Source of the DNA: Microbacterium yannicii PS01
GTDB lineage: Bacteria; Actinomycetota; Actinomycetes; Actinomycetales; Microbacteriaceae
Assembly (NCBI RefSeq): GCF_000304335.1
Contig: NZ_CAJF01000020.1
Location: 1-64,000, forward strand
Direction of reading: 5' to 3'
Length of the DNA stretch: 64,000 bases
Shown: in pieces, positions 7,624-15,287 of the stretch
How the letters are laid out: every line of letters begins with the position of its first letter
Position numbering within the stretch: position 1 is the first letter of the stretch
The notes under the pieces: model-generated
What the model was told of the DNA's origin: nothing
The model's input: the letters and a program-made list of their open reading frames with translations, nothing else
Databases searched by the model: none
Translations under genes and position numbers: made by a program

Positions 7624-8640
7624 ATGAGCAACGACCTTCGCGTCGGTGTTGTCGGCGCCGGCCTCATGGGCGCCGACCACATCACCCGCATCACGAACCG
7701 CATCGCGGGAGCCGTCGTCTCCGCGATCGTCGAGCCCGACGCGGGCCGTGCCGCGGCGGCGGCCGAAGACGCCCCGGGCGCCCAGACCTTTGGGCGGATC
7801 GAGGCCGCGATCGAGGCGGGCGTCGTGGACGCCGTGCTGATCGCGACCCCCGGCCGGTTCCACGAGCCGGTGCTCGTGCCCGCACTTGAAGCGAAGCTCC
7901 CCATCCTCTGCGAGAAGCCGCTCACGCCGGACTCGGCGTCGTCGTGGGAGATCCTCGAGCTCGAGCAGCAGCTCGACCGCCCCCACATCCAGGTGGGATT
8001 CATGCGCCGCTTCGACGCGGAGTACCAGCAGCTGCGCGAGTTGGTCGCCTCGAAGGACGCCGGCGAGCTGATGCTGCTGCGCTGCGCGCACCGCAACCCT
8101 TCGGTGCCCGACACGTACACGCAGGAGATGCTCATCAACGACTCCGTCGTGCATGAGTTCGACGTCGTGCCGTGGTTGGCGGGTTCGCCGGTCGCTTCGG
8201 TCGAGGTGAAGTTCCCGCGCCGCAACTCGCTGTCGCCGGCGCAGCTGCAGGAGCCGATCCTCGTGCTCATGAAGCTTGAGAACGGCGTGCTCGTCGACGT
8301 CGAGATGAACGTAAGCGTGCAGTTCGGGTACCAGGTCGCCACCGAGGCCGTGTTCGAGAGTGGCCTCGCCCGTATCGGCCAGCCGTCGGGCCTGCAGACC
8401 TGGGGCGACGGTCGGTTCTCGATCGCGGACCACACCAGCTTCGTCACGCGATTCGCCCGCGCCTACGATGAGCAGATCCAGCGCTGGGTGAACGCAGTCC
8501 GCTCGGGCGCCCTCGTCGACGGCCCCAACTCGTGGGACGGCTATCGTGTCGCGCTGGCGTGCGAGGCCGGCGTCAAGGCGCTGAACCAGGGCGGCGTCGT
8601 CCCGGTCGAAGCCCCCGCGCGCCCCGACTTCTACGCCTGA
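7624..8640 (+). CDS. Inositol 2-dehydrogenase-like Gfo/Idh/MocA oxidoreductase
   Basis: 338 residues. Rossmann motif VGVVGAGLMGADHITRI, CEKPLTPD near residue 98 with the catalytic Lys, and the block HRNPSVPDTYTQEMLINDSVVHEFDVVPWL (about 158-187, containing the DxxxH pair) are typical of actinobacterial inositol 2-dehydrogenases (IolG/IdhA). The predicted reaction is NAD-dependent oxidation of myo-inositol or a relative to the 2-keto form, feeding the IolE-like enzyme 38 bases upstream. The next gene follows after 26 bases. Substrate range inside the family is broad (inositols, pinitol, glucose), so the inositol name is by similarity only. Confidence 0.85.
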   Translation: MSNDLRVGVVGAGLMGADHITRITNRIAGAVVSAIVEPDAGRAAAAAEDAPGAQTFGRIEAAIEAGVVDAVLIATPGRFHEPVLVPALEAKLPILCEKPLTPDSASSWEILELEQQLDRPHIQVGFMRRFDAEYQQLRELVASKDAGELMLLRCAHRNPSVPDTYTQEMLINDSVVHEFDVVPWLAGSPVASVEVKFPRRNSLSPAQLQEPILVLMKLENGVLVDVEMNVSVQFGYQVATEAVFESGLARIGQPSGLQTWGDGRFSIADHTSFVTRFARAYDEQIQRWVNAVRSGALVDGPNSWDGYRVALACEAGVKALNQGGVVPVEAPARPDFYA

Positions 8641-8666
8641 CCCTTCGCCACGTCCCAGGAGACACT

Positions 8667-9533
8667 ATGGTCCGCATCGCGCTCGACCCCACCCCGTACC
8701 ACCACGACTTCTCGCTGTTCCAGTTCCCCGAGGTCGCCGCTCGCCTCGGTTACGAGCATCTCCAGCTGACGCCGCACCTCGACTTCTCGCCGTTTTTCCG
8801 GTATCCGAAGGCCGACGATGAGGTCGTTGCGCGCTTCAAGAAAGCCGCCGCCGATGCCGGGGTCGGCATCCCGGCGATCCTGCCGGTGCAGCGGATCTCG
8901 TCGCCCGACGAGCCTCAGCGGGTTGCCGCCGTCCGCAACTTCCGGCGCGTCATCGAGCTCGCGGTAGAGCTCGAGATCCCCATGATCAACACGGAGTTCT
9001 CGGGCCGTCCCGAGCTTTCCGAGGATTCCGAGGACGCGCTCTACCGTTCGATGGCGGAGCTGCTGCCGATCATCGAGGCGGAGGGGCTGCGCATCAACAT
9101 CGACCCGCACCCCGATGACTTCGTCGAGGACGGGCTCGAAGCCTGGCGCGTGCTGCGCGGCCTCAACTCGAAGGCAGTCGGATTCGTCTACGTCGCGTCG
9201 CACACGTTCCACTACGGCGACCGCGCCACAACGCTCATCCCCGAGCTCGGCGACCGACTCGGGGCGGTCTACACCGCCGACACCTTCGACCACCACCGGT
9301 CTCACGGGCTGCGCTACATCTCGAACCCGCCGGGCAACGCGGCACGCGTGCACCAGCACCTCAGGATCGGCGATGGCGACGTGGACTGGGCCGAGCTGTT
9401 CACCACGCTACGCGAGACGGGCTACCTCGACCGTCCCGACGCGCTCATCGTCTCGAACGTCTTCGCCGAGGACGAGGTCGCCGACGAGGTGTCGCGCTTC
9501 CAGCTGCAGAAGCTGCGCGAGCTCATCGGCTGA
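8667..9533 (+). CDS. TIM-barrel sugar phosphate isomerase/epimerase
   Basis: 288 residues from ATG 8667, with CAGGAGAC before it; the frame continues upstream to 8532 but overlaps the previous gene. It begins MVRIALDPTPYHHDFSLFQFPEVAARLGYEHLQL and contains INTEFSGRPE, RINIDPHPDDFVEDG, FVYVASHTFHYG and AVYTADTFDHHRSHG, giving the Glu, Asp and His ligands of this metal-dependent family. It resembles the IolH-type proteins found in inositol clusters. It ends the operon; the next 50 bases lead into a decayed dehydrogenase gene. Exact reaction unknown. Confidence 0.85.
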   Translation: MVRIALDPTPYHHDFSLFQFPEVAARLGYEHLQLTPHLDFSPFFRYPKADDEVVARFKKAAADAGVGIPAILPVQRISSPDEPQRVAAVRNFRRVIELAVELEIPMINTEFSGRPELSEDSEDALYRSMAELLPIIEAEGLRINIDPHPDDFVEDGLEAWRVLRGLNSKAVGFVYVASHTFHYGDRATTLIPELGDRLGAVYTADTFDHHRSHGLRYISNPPGNAARVHQHLRIGDGDVDWAELFTTLRETGYLDRPDALIVSNVFAEDEVADEVSRFQLQKLRELIG

Positions 9534-9587
9534 GCGCCCTGGCGCCGCCACGACCGTGATCGGCGCGGGCAACGAAGAGAAGCACGA

Positions 9588-9915
9588 ATGGTCGCGTGGG
9601 CACGCTATCCATACGAGGGCACCGTCGTCCTGGTGACCGGTCGATGGCGCTCGATCTTGGCCGCGACGGGGTGCGCGTCAACGCGATCGCACCGGCCTTC
9701 ACCGCCACGCGGCAGACGCAGGAGCGCCTCGAGACCCGGCGTTCCGCGCTGCGCTCCTCGACCGCATCGCCCTCGACCGACCGGCCGACCCGAACGACAT
9801 CGCTCGCGCGGCGCTGTTCCTCGCGAGTCCGGATGCCGGCTACATCACCGGTGTCGTGCTGCCCGTCGACGGCGGCACGACAGCGTCCAGCGGCACGCCT
9901 CGCCCACTCTCCTGA
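9588..9915 (+). pseudogene. Short-chain dehydrogenase (SDR) remnant with internal deletion and frameshift
   Basis: The 5' part reads [18 protein letters not shown], the beginning of an SDR Rossmann fold. It then jumps directly to [19 protein letters not shown], which in a whole SDR lies about 150 residues later. After ERLE the frame shifts by one, and the other frame continues as [15 protein letters not shown], then [15 protein letters not shown] and the classical SDR end [13 protein letters not shown], stopping at 9913-9915. The cofactor loop, catalytic Ser and Tyr-Lys are missing, so it cannot be active. It directly follows the inositol-type operon, suggesting that operon once had a fourth enzyme. 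Confidence 0.85.
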
Positions 9916-9943
9916 TCCTCACGGTTCGTCGTGGTGTGCCCCG

Positions 9944-10687
9944 CTAGGAGAGAAGCTCGGACATGTCGATCTGGCCGACCGTGAGGCTGCGCCGGTAGGT
10001 GAAGCGCACGCGGCTGGCCACCCACGCTGTGCGGGCGAGCTCGACGAGCTCGCCCGTCTCGCGGAGGCGGCTCGCCGTCACGATCTCGAGGAGCGGCACG
10101 TCGTGGTACGCGCCGAGCTGCTGCGCCTGCCGTGCGTGCGCGAAGATCACGCTCACGCTGCTGGACGCCGTCACGATGGCGCCGCGCGGCATCTCCGAGG
10201 CCACTGATCCCATGCCCGCCGAAACCCACGACTCCGTGATGGCGATCGCGATGCCGTTCACCTCCTGCAGGTGCAGGCCGAAGCTCATTCCGATGGGACG
10301 GTCGTTCTCGACCAGCCGGCGCAGGTCCTCGGGCACGGTGGTGTGCCGCTCGTACTCCAGCAGTCGCGACCGCGCGACATTGCCGCTCGCGAGCAGCTGC
10401 TCGCGCCACGGACGCAGCAGGTCGACCTCGCAGCGGATGAGGTCCTCGCGGGAGTTCACGAACGTGCCCGAGCCGCGGCGGCTGTGGACGTAGCCGTCGG
10501 ATCCGAGAGCCTCGATGGCGCGGCGCACCGTGACTCGGCTGACTCCGTAACGAGCGACCAGCTCAGCCTCGGAGGGGATGCGGGCGCCGGGCTCGAACTC
10601 GCCGATGTCGATGCGGTGACGAATGTCGCGATGCACCTGTCCCCACGCGGTCAGCGGTGAGTCGTGTTCCACGGCGAACGGCTGCAT
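9944..10687 (-). CDS. GntR family regulator with UTRA effector domain
   Basis: 247 residues. The N-terminal winged helix shows IDIGEFEPGARIPSEAELVARYGVSRVTVRRAIEAL and the wing GYVHSRRGSGTFV (about 66-78). The rest is a UTRA ligand-binding domain of the HutC subfamily. It is divergent from the P450 fusion gene, with inverted repeats in between, so it is the obvious candidate regulator of that operon. It also stands directly after the inositol-type operon and could sense a sugar or polyol phosphate; the ligand cannot be inferred. Confidence 0.9.
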   Translation of the reverse strand: MQPFAVEHDSPLTAWGQVHRDIRHRIDIGEFEPGARIPSEAELVARYGVSRVTVRRAIEALGSDGYVHSRRGSGTFVNSREDLIRCEVDLLRPWREQLLASGNVARSRLLEYERHTTVPEDLRRLVENDRPIGMSFGLHLQEVNGIAIAITESWVSAGMGSVASEMPRGAIVTASSSVSVIFAHARQAQQLGAYHDVPLLEIVTASRLRETGELVELARTAWVASRVRFTYRRSLTVGQIDMSELLS

Positions 10688-10766
10688 GGCTCCATTGTCC
10701 CTTCTTCATGCGCCCACGCCTCCACCGCCTGCCGGTCGATGACGACCCGCACCTGTAGCTCGGACC

Positions 10767-10791
10767 AGACAAGTTGAGAGGTGACCTGTCT
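10767..10791. promoter_or_regulatory. Imperfect inverted repeat in the GntR / P450 divergent region
   Basis: AGACAAGT (10767-10774) and ACCTGTCT (10784-10791) pair at seven of eight positions around a 9-base spacer. The position between the GntR start (10687) and the P450 fusion fits an operator. No binding data. Confidence 0.45.
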
Positions 10792-10833
10792 CGGTTGGAA
10801 GTGAGGTCGAACCCGTTTGCTCGGCACCCCTCA

Positions 10834-10859
10834 CCGATGCATCGGAATGACATTACATT
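10834..10859 (+). promoter_or_regulatory. Palindrome CCGATGCATCGG and -10-like TACATT before the P450 fusion
   Basis: A perfect 12-bp palindrome (10834-10845) is followed by TACATT (10854-10859), a good -10 box, placing the transcription start near 10866. Ten bases of the palindrome, CCGATGCATC, recur at 18902-18911 in the promoter of the tautomerase/transaldolase unit. If this is the promoter, the upstream in-frame TTG (10774) and ATG (10837) cannot be used, which supports a GTG start at 10888 or 10897. Confidence 0.45.
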
Positions 10860-10896
10860 TGCCGTCGACGCATCAGAGCAAGGGAGCGTGGTACGC

Positions 10897-13851
10897 GTGG
10901 ACAACACACGGTCGTCGCAGGCAGCGCAGCCGCGGATCGCCATCGTCGGGAGCGGCCCGTCCGGCTGTTACATGGCGCAGTTCCTGCGCAGGACGTGGGC
11001 CGACTCGGATATCGCGATCTACGACCGGCTCGACACCCCGTTCGGTCTCATCCGCTACGGCGTCGCGCCCGACCACCTCGGCACCAAGGGCATCGCGAAG
11101 CAGTTCGACAGGCTCTTCGAGCAGGACGGCGTCCGCTTCCTGGGAGGCGTCGAGGTCGGGACCGACATCTCGATCGAAGCGCTCCGGGCGGAGTACGACG
11201 CCGTGGTCCTCGCAACGGGGCTCTGGGCCGATCGCACCATCGATGGCTTCCACGACGCGAACGGGGCCGCCACCCGGGGCCGCGTCTACGGCTCAGGCGA
11301 AGTCACCCGCATGATCAACGCGCACCCGGGCCGTCGCTCCGACGTCATCCGGATCGGCCGGCGTACCGTCATCGTCGGCAACGGCAACGTTGCGGCGGAT
11401 CTCGTCCGCCTCTTCCTCAGCAGCCCCGAGCGGCTGCGCGAGGTCGGCGTGCCCGACGACGCGATCAAGGCCGTCGGCACGGTCGAGCGGATCGATGTCG
11501 TCGGCCGTTCCGGGGCGGACCAGGCGAAGTTCGACGTCGCGATGGTCCGCGAGCTGGGTCGCCTCGCCGATGTACGCTTCACCACCGACGCCGATCGCTC
11601 GACCGCCGCCGACTCGCCGCCGGCCGCTGCGGTCCTCGAGATCGTCGACGCCTCACCGGCTGAGGCACGCCGCGAGGTGCACTTCAGCTTCGGCTGGACA
11701 CCCGATCACCTTGAAGGGGACGCCGACGTCGAGCTCGCGGTCTTCCGCGACTCCGCAGGCACGGGGAAGCTCCTCGCGATCGAGGCCGACTCCGTGTGCA
11801 CCGCCGTCGGTTTCCGTGAGATCCCGACCGACGTGCTCCTGCGCAGCACGCTCGAGTCCGACACGACCGACATCGACGCGGGTGTGCTCGGCGAGAACCT
11901 GTACTGCGTCGGATGGGTCCGTCGCGGCCCTGTCGGGACGATCCCCGCCAATCGTGCGGATGCGCGCGCGGTCGCCGCTCGCATCATCGCCGACCTCGAC
12001 CCCGAGGCCGCCGCCGGGGCATCGCCGGTCGAGGAGGAGGATGCCGCCGGCCCGGGCGAGATCGTGGTGCTCTACGGCACCGAGTCGGGAAACGCCGAGA
12101 CCATCGCCGACGTCCTCGTCGAGGAGTTCTCAGACGACCTGAAGATCCGTGCGATCGACATGACCGACGCGACCGCGGCGGACCTCCGGCCCGGGAACCT
12201 GACGTTGGTCATCTGCTCGACGCACGGCGAGGGCGCGATGCCCTCGAGCGCCAAGCCCTTCGCCGCACTCCTCGACGCGGAGCAGCCCGACCTCACTGAC
12301 ATCCGCTACGCGATGTTCGGTCTCGGCGACAGCTCGTACGAGTTCTACAGCCGCGGGAGTGAGCACATCGACGCGCGCCTGGCCGCGCTGGGCGCCACGC
12401 GGGTGGCCGACTACGGGCGCCACGACGCCGTCGACGGCACACTTCCCAACGACCGCGTGCTCGAGTGGGCGCGAGTGGTGGTCGCCGACGAGGTCCTGGC
12501 ATCGGACGTCGTGGGCAGGGCGGCTGCGCAGGCGACGACGGATGCCAGCGCCAACGCCCTGCACGAGCCCTCGGTCACGGCCTCCGATGTCGACACCACG
12601 AGGATCGCGGGGATCACCACCGCGGTCCAGGCCGACAGCAGTCTGGTCCCGAGGGACCTGACCCTGCACTACGACCCATTCTCGTACGCCGACTACGACT
12701 ACCCTTACGACCTCTTCAAGCGTCTGCGCGACGAAGCCCCGGTGTACTACAACGAGGAGCGCGGCGTCTACTTCGTCTCCCGCTACGCGGACGTCCGTGC
12801 GTGCCTCGCCGACACCAAGCGCTTCTCCAGCGCCCGCGGTAACGACATCGACGGTACGCATGATTCCTTCGGCGAGGGCTTCCTCGTCACGATGGACGCG
12901 CCGCGGCACACCGCGCTGCGCGCCGCGATCCGCCGCACGTTCTCCGTGCGCGAGATCCTCGCCAAGGAGGACGGCATGCGCGAGTACATCCGCCACCTCC
13001 TCGCTGCATTCTGGGACAAGGGTGGCGGGGACTTCACCGCTGAGGTCGGCTTCCCGATCGGCGTCGGGATGGCGGTGATGCTGCTCGGCCGCCCGATGAG
13101 CGACGTGCCCGATTTCGTCGATCACATCGAGCGCGAGCTCGTGCGCGTCGTGGGCGCGCCGGGTGTTCCCGACGACGCGGTCGACGCGGTCGTCGAGACG
13201 GAGGCGATGATTGCCGACCGTTTCGCGGCCCGCAAAGCCGAGATCGAGGCGGGCGTCAACACCTCCGCGAGCGATGCGATGACCCAGATCACGCTCGCCG
13301 TGCACGCCGGCAAGGTCAGCTCGACCGAGCAGGTCGGTCTCGCCCACCTCGTGCTGGCCGCCGCCAGCGACGCGCCGGCGTCGTTCATGGGCCAGATCAT
13401 CATGATCCTCGACCGATTCCCGACGCTGCAGCCGTTTCTGCGCGAGAACCCCGCGCTCATCCCGGCATTCATCGAAGAGTGCTTGCGGTATGACACCCCC
13501 GGCCAAAACGTGTCACGCCAGACGACGGAGGATGTCGAGGTCGCCGGCACGGTGATCCCGGCGAACTCCCGCGTTACGTTCCTGCAGGGATCGGCCAACC
13601 GCGACGAACGGGTCTACGACAACCCCGACGTGTTCGACCTCGCGCGGGAGATCACCCCGGCCAACCGGATCATGTCTTTCGGCGAGGGACCGCACGCCTG
13701 CATGGGGGCACCGTTCCTCCGCCTCTGTGCGCGGGTGCTCGTGGAGGAGCTCGTGCAGGGGCAGCCCGTGCGCATCGTTGGGCTGCCCGAGCGGTTCTCG
13801 AAGCAGCTCATCCGCGGTTTCGCGAAGCTCCCGGTGAGGTTCGCCGCATGA
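10897..13851 (+). CDS. FprA-type reductase - flavodoxin - cytochrome P450 fusion
   Basis: About 984 residues from GTG 10897 (AAGGGAG ten bases before); GTG 10888, ATG 10837 and TTG 10774 are alternatives. Domain 1 (about 10-370) is an adrenodoxin-reductase/FprA NADPH:ferredoxin reductase: FAD motif GSGPSG (18-23), PFGLIRYGVAPDHLGTKG, NADP site GNGNVA (161-166), and VGWVRRGPVGTIPANR. Domain 2 (about 387-535) is a flavodoxin with the FMN loop YGTESGNAET. Domain 3 (about 590-984) is a P450: ExxR at E861-R864 and haem motif FGEGPHACMG with ligand Cys935. The I-helix segment SDAPAS keeps an Asp (825) but has Ala where the oxygen-activating Thr normally sits. No signal peptide. One chain thus holds a full NADPH-FAD-FMN-haem route. 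Domain order resembles XplB plus XplA (reductase; flavodoxin-P450) and is the reverse of P450 BM3. Substrate unknown. Confidence 0.93.
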   Translation: MDNTRSSQAAQPRIAIVGSGPSGCYMAQFLRRTWADSDIAIYDRLDTPFGLIRYGVAPDHLGTKGIAKQFDRLFEQDGVRFLGGVEVGTDISIEALRAEYDAVVLATGLWADRTIDGFHDANGAATRGRVYGSGEVTRMINAHPGRRSDVIRIGRRTVIVGNGNVAADLVRLFLSSPERLREVGVPDDAIKAVGTVERIDVVGRSGADQAKFDVAMVRELGRLADVRFTTDADRSTAADSPPAAAVLEIVDASPAEARREVHFSFGWTPDHLEGDADVELAVFRDSAGTGKLLAIEADSVCTAVGFREIPTDVLLRSTLESDTTDIDAGVLGENLYCVGWVRRGPVGTIPANRADARAVAARIIADLDPEAAAGASPVEEEDAAGPGEIVVLYGTESGNAETIADVLVEEFSDDLKIRAIDMTDATAADLRPGNLTLVICSTHGEGAMPSSAKPFAALLDAEQPDLTDIRYAMFGLGDSSYEFYSRGSEHIDARLAALGATRVADYGRHDAVDGTLPNDRVLEWARVVVADEVLASDVVGRAAAQATTDASANALHEPSVTASDVDTTRIAGITTAVQADSSLVPRDLTLHYDPFSYADYDYPYDLFKRLRDEAPVYYNEERGVYFVSRYADVRACLADTKRFSSARGNDIDGTHDSFGEGFLVTMDAPRHTALRAAIRRTFSVREILAKEDGMREYIRHLLAAFWDKGGGDFTAEVGFPIGVGMAVMLLGRPMSDVPDFVDHIERELVRVVGAPGVPDDAVDAVVETEAMIADRFAARKAEIEAGVNTSASDAMTQITLAVHAGKVSSTEQVGLAHLVLAAASDAPASFMGQIIMILDRFPTLQPFLRENPALIPAFIEECLRYDTPGQNVSRQTTEDVEVAGTVIPANSRVTFLQGSANRDERVYDNPDVFDLAREITPANRIMSFGEGPHACMGAPFLRLCARVLVEELVQGQPVRIVGLPERFSKQLIRGFAKLPVRFAA

Positions 13852-14288
13852 GCGCCGAAGTCGCAGCTGAGCTGGAGTGGGGCGTGCGCTCCAGCTTCCT
13901 GAGCTACGTCGAAGGCCTGGCCGACGGGCGGGTCGAGACCCTCGACGGTGCGGTCCGCGACGACCGGGTGTTCCGGTTCTCCGGCGTCCGTGCGGATGAG
14001 GTCGTCTACCGCTTCAGCGGAGCTGTACGTTTCTCCGGATATTCCGGGGTGCTCGATGTCACGCTGCGAGACCTCGAGGTGAGGCGGAACGGCGGGCTCG
14101 GAGTCCTTTCCGCCGACGTCGCGGGCTGGCGCCTCACGCTCGCCGAGCTGTCGGATTTCGAGCCCACCGACGGCGACGCGCTGCGTGCCAGCACGATCGC
14201 CCTGACCGACGACGGCGCCGCCACCCTCGGCGGGGTCTATCCCGCGGGAACCCCTGCGGCGCCCTTGACCATCCGACTTGCGCACTGA
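13848..14288 (+). CDS. Cytosolic stand-alone HtaA-domain protein
   Basis: 146 residues, ATG overlapping the P450 fusion stop (ATGA). LEWGVRSSFLSYVEGLADGRVETLDGA followed by FRFSGV, YRFSGAVRFSGYSGVLDVTLRDLEV matches the HtaA haem-binding domain of corynebacterial haem-uptake proteins (start pattern W-x-V-x-x-S-F-x-x-Y). In those proteins the tyrosine after SF is a haem ligand and it is present here; the FTGH histidine position is Tyr (FSGYSG). Unlike the usual HtaA proteins there is no signal peptide, sortase site or membrane anchor, and only one domain. Tight coupling to a haem enzyme suggests a haem-related or P450 partner role, but that is inference. Confidence 0.75.
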   Translation: MSAEVAAELEWGVRSSFLSYVEGLADGRVETLDGAVRDDRVFRFSGVRADEVVYRFSGAVRFSGYSGVLDVTLRDLEVRRNGGLGVLSADVAGWRLTLAELSDFEPTDGDALRASTIALTDDGAATLGGVYPAGTPAAPLTIRLAH

Positions 14289-14312
14289 GCGCACACCAGA
14301 GAAAGGCACATC

Positions 14313-15287
14313 ATGCAATACCGCGACTTCGGACGCACCGGATGGAAGGTCAGCGAGATCTCGTTCGGCGCCTGGCAGCTGGGCGGCCAATGGGGCGCCG
14401 TCGATGACGAGGCCTCGGTGGATGCCCTGCTCACCGCCTATGAGCACGGCATCAACTTCGTCGACACCGCGGAGTTCTACGGCTTCGGGCACAGCGAAGA
14501 GGTCATCGGCGAGTCGCTGCGCCGCTGGGACGGCGACAAGATCTACGTCGCGACAAAGACCCGCCCGATCCAGTGGCCCGACCCGAACCATGACGAGCCG
14601 CAGATGCGCGGCCGCTACCCCGCGTGGTACCTGCGCGAGAACGTCGAGGCGTCGCTCAAGCGCCTTGGCGTCGAGCGCCTCGACCTGCTCCAGCTGCACT
14701 GCTGGCTGCGCTCGGGCATCAACGAGCTGGACTGGATGGAAACCCTGAACGAGCTGCGCGTCGAGGGCAAGATCGACAAGATCGGCGTCTCGATCCGCGA
14801 TTACCGCCCCGACGAGGGCGTGGAGCTCGCCGAGCTCGGCCTGGTGGACTCGATCCAGGTGATCTTCAACCTGTTCGAGCAGCGCCCGGTCGAGAAGCTC
14901 TTCCCCGCCGTAGCGAAGACCGACACCGCGATCATCGACCGCGTCGCCTTCGACTCGGGGTCGCTCTCGGGCCTGTGGACGAAGGACACCTACGACAGCT
15001 GGGAGGAGGGCTCGCAGCAGAAGGAGATGTTCCGCGACGAGCGCTTCCAGGAGACGCTGGACCGCGTCGAGGCGCTCAAGAAAGTCATCGCGCCGTTCTA
15101 CCCGACGCTGGCCGAGGCCGCGATCAAGTACGTGCTGGCCTCGCGCGAGGTGTCGACGGTGATCGCCGGCATGAGCAGCGATCGCAACATCACTCGCAAC
15201 GTGGGCTACTCCAACGGCGAGCCGTTTCCCGAGGAGCTGCGCGCGCAGCTCGCGGAGCACGGCTGGATCAGGAACTACTACAAGTGA
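14313..15287 (+). CDS. Aldo/keto reductase
   Basis: 324 residues, (beta/alpha)8 NADPH-dependent oxidoreductase. The tetrad is visible: Asp and Tyr in NFVDTAEFYGFGHSEEVIG (about 49-67), Lys in YVATKTRPIQ (about 80) and His in DLLQLHCW (about 128). The pyridine-nucleotide binding C-terminal region includes VIAGMSSDRNITRNVG. It lies 24 bases after the HtaA-domain gene with an AGAAAGGCACA leader and overlaps the creatininase-family gene (GTGA). In this context it may reduce or oxidise the carbonyl product released by the P450 or a sugar derived from it. Confidence 0.9.
   Translation: MQYRDFGRTGWKVSEISFGAWQLGGQWGAVDDEASVDALLTAYEHGINFVDTAEFYGFGHSEEVIGESLRRWDGDKIYVATKTRPIQWPDPNHDEPQMRGRYPAWYLRENVEASLKRLGVERLDLLQLHCWLRSGINELDWMETLNELRVEGKIDKIGVSIRDYRPDEGVELAELGLVDSIQVIFNLFEQRPVEKLFPAVAKTDTAIIDRVAFDSGSLSGLWTKDTYDSWEEGSQQKEMFRDERFQETLDRVEALKKVIAPFYPTLAEAAIKYVLASREVSTVIAGMSSDRNITRNVGYSNGEPFPEELRAQLAEHGWIRNYYK

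Noticed and set aside
10897-13851. Assigning the P450 fusion as XplB-XplA (RDX degradation)
   Set aside because: Architecture fits, but no nitramine-type neighbours are present and I cannot verify identity to CYP177 from sequence memory; kept only as a comparison.
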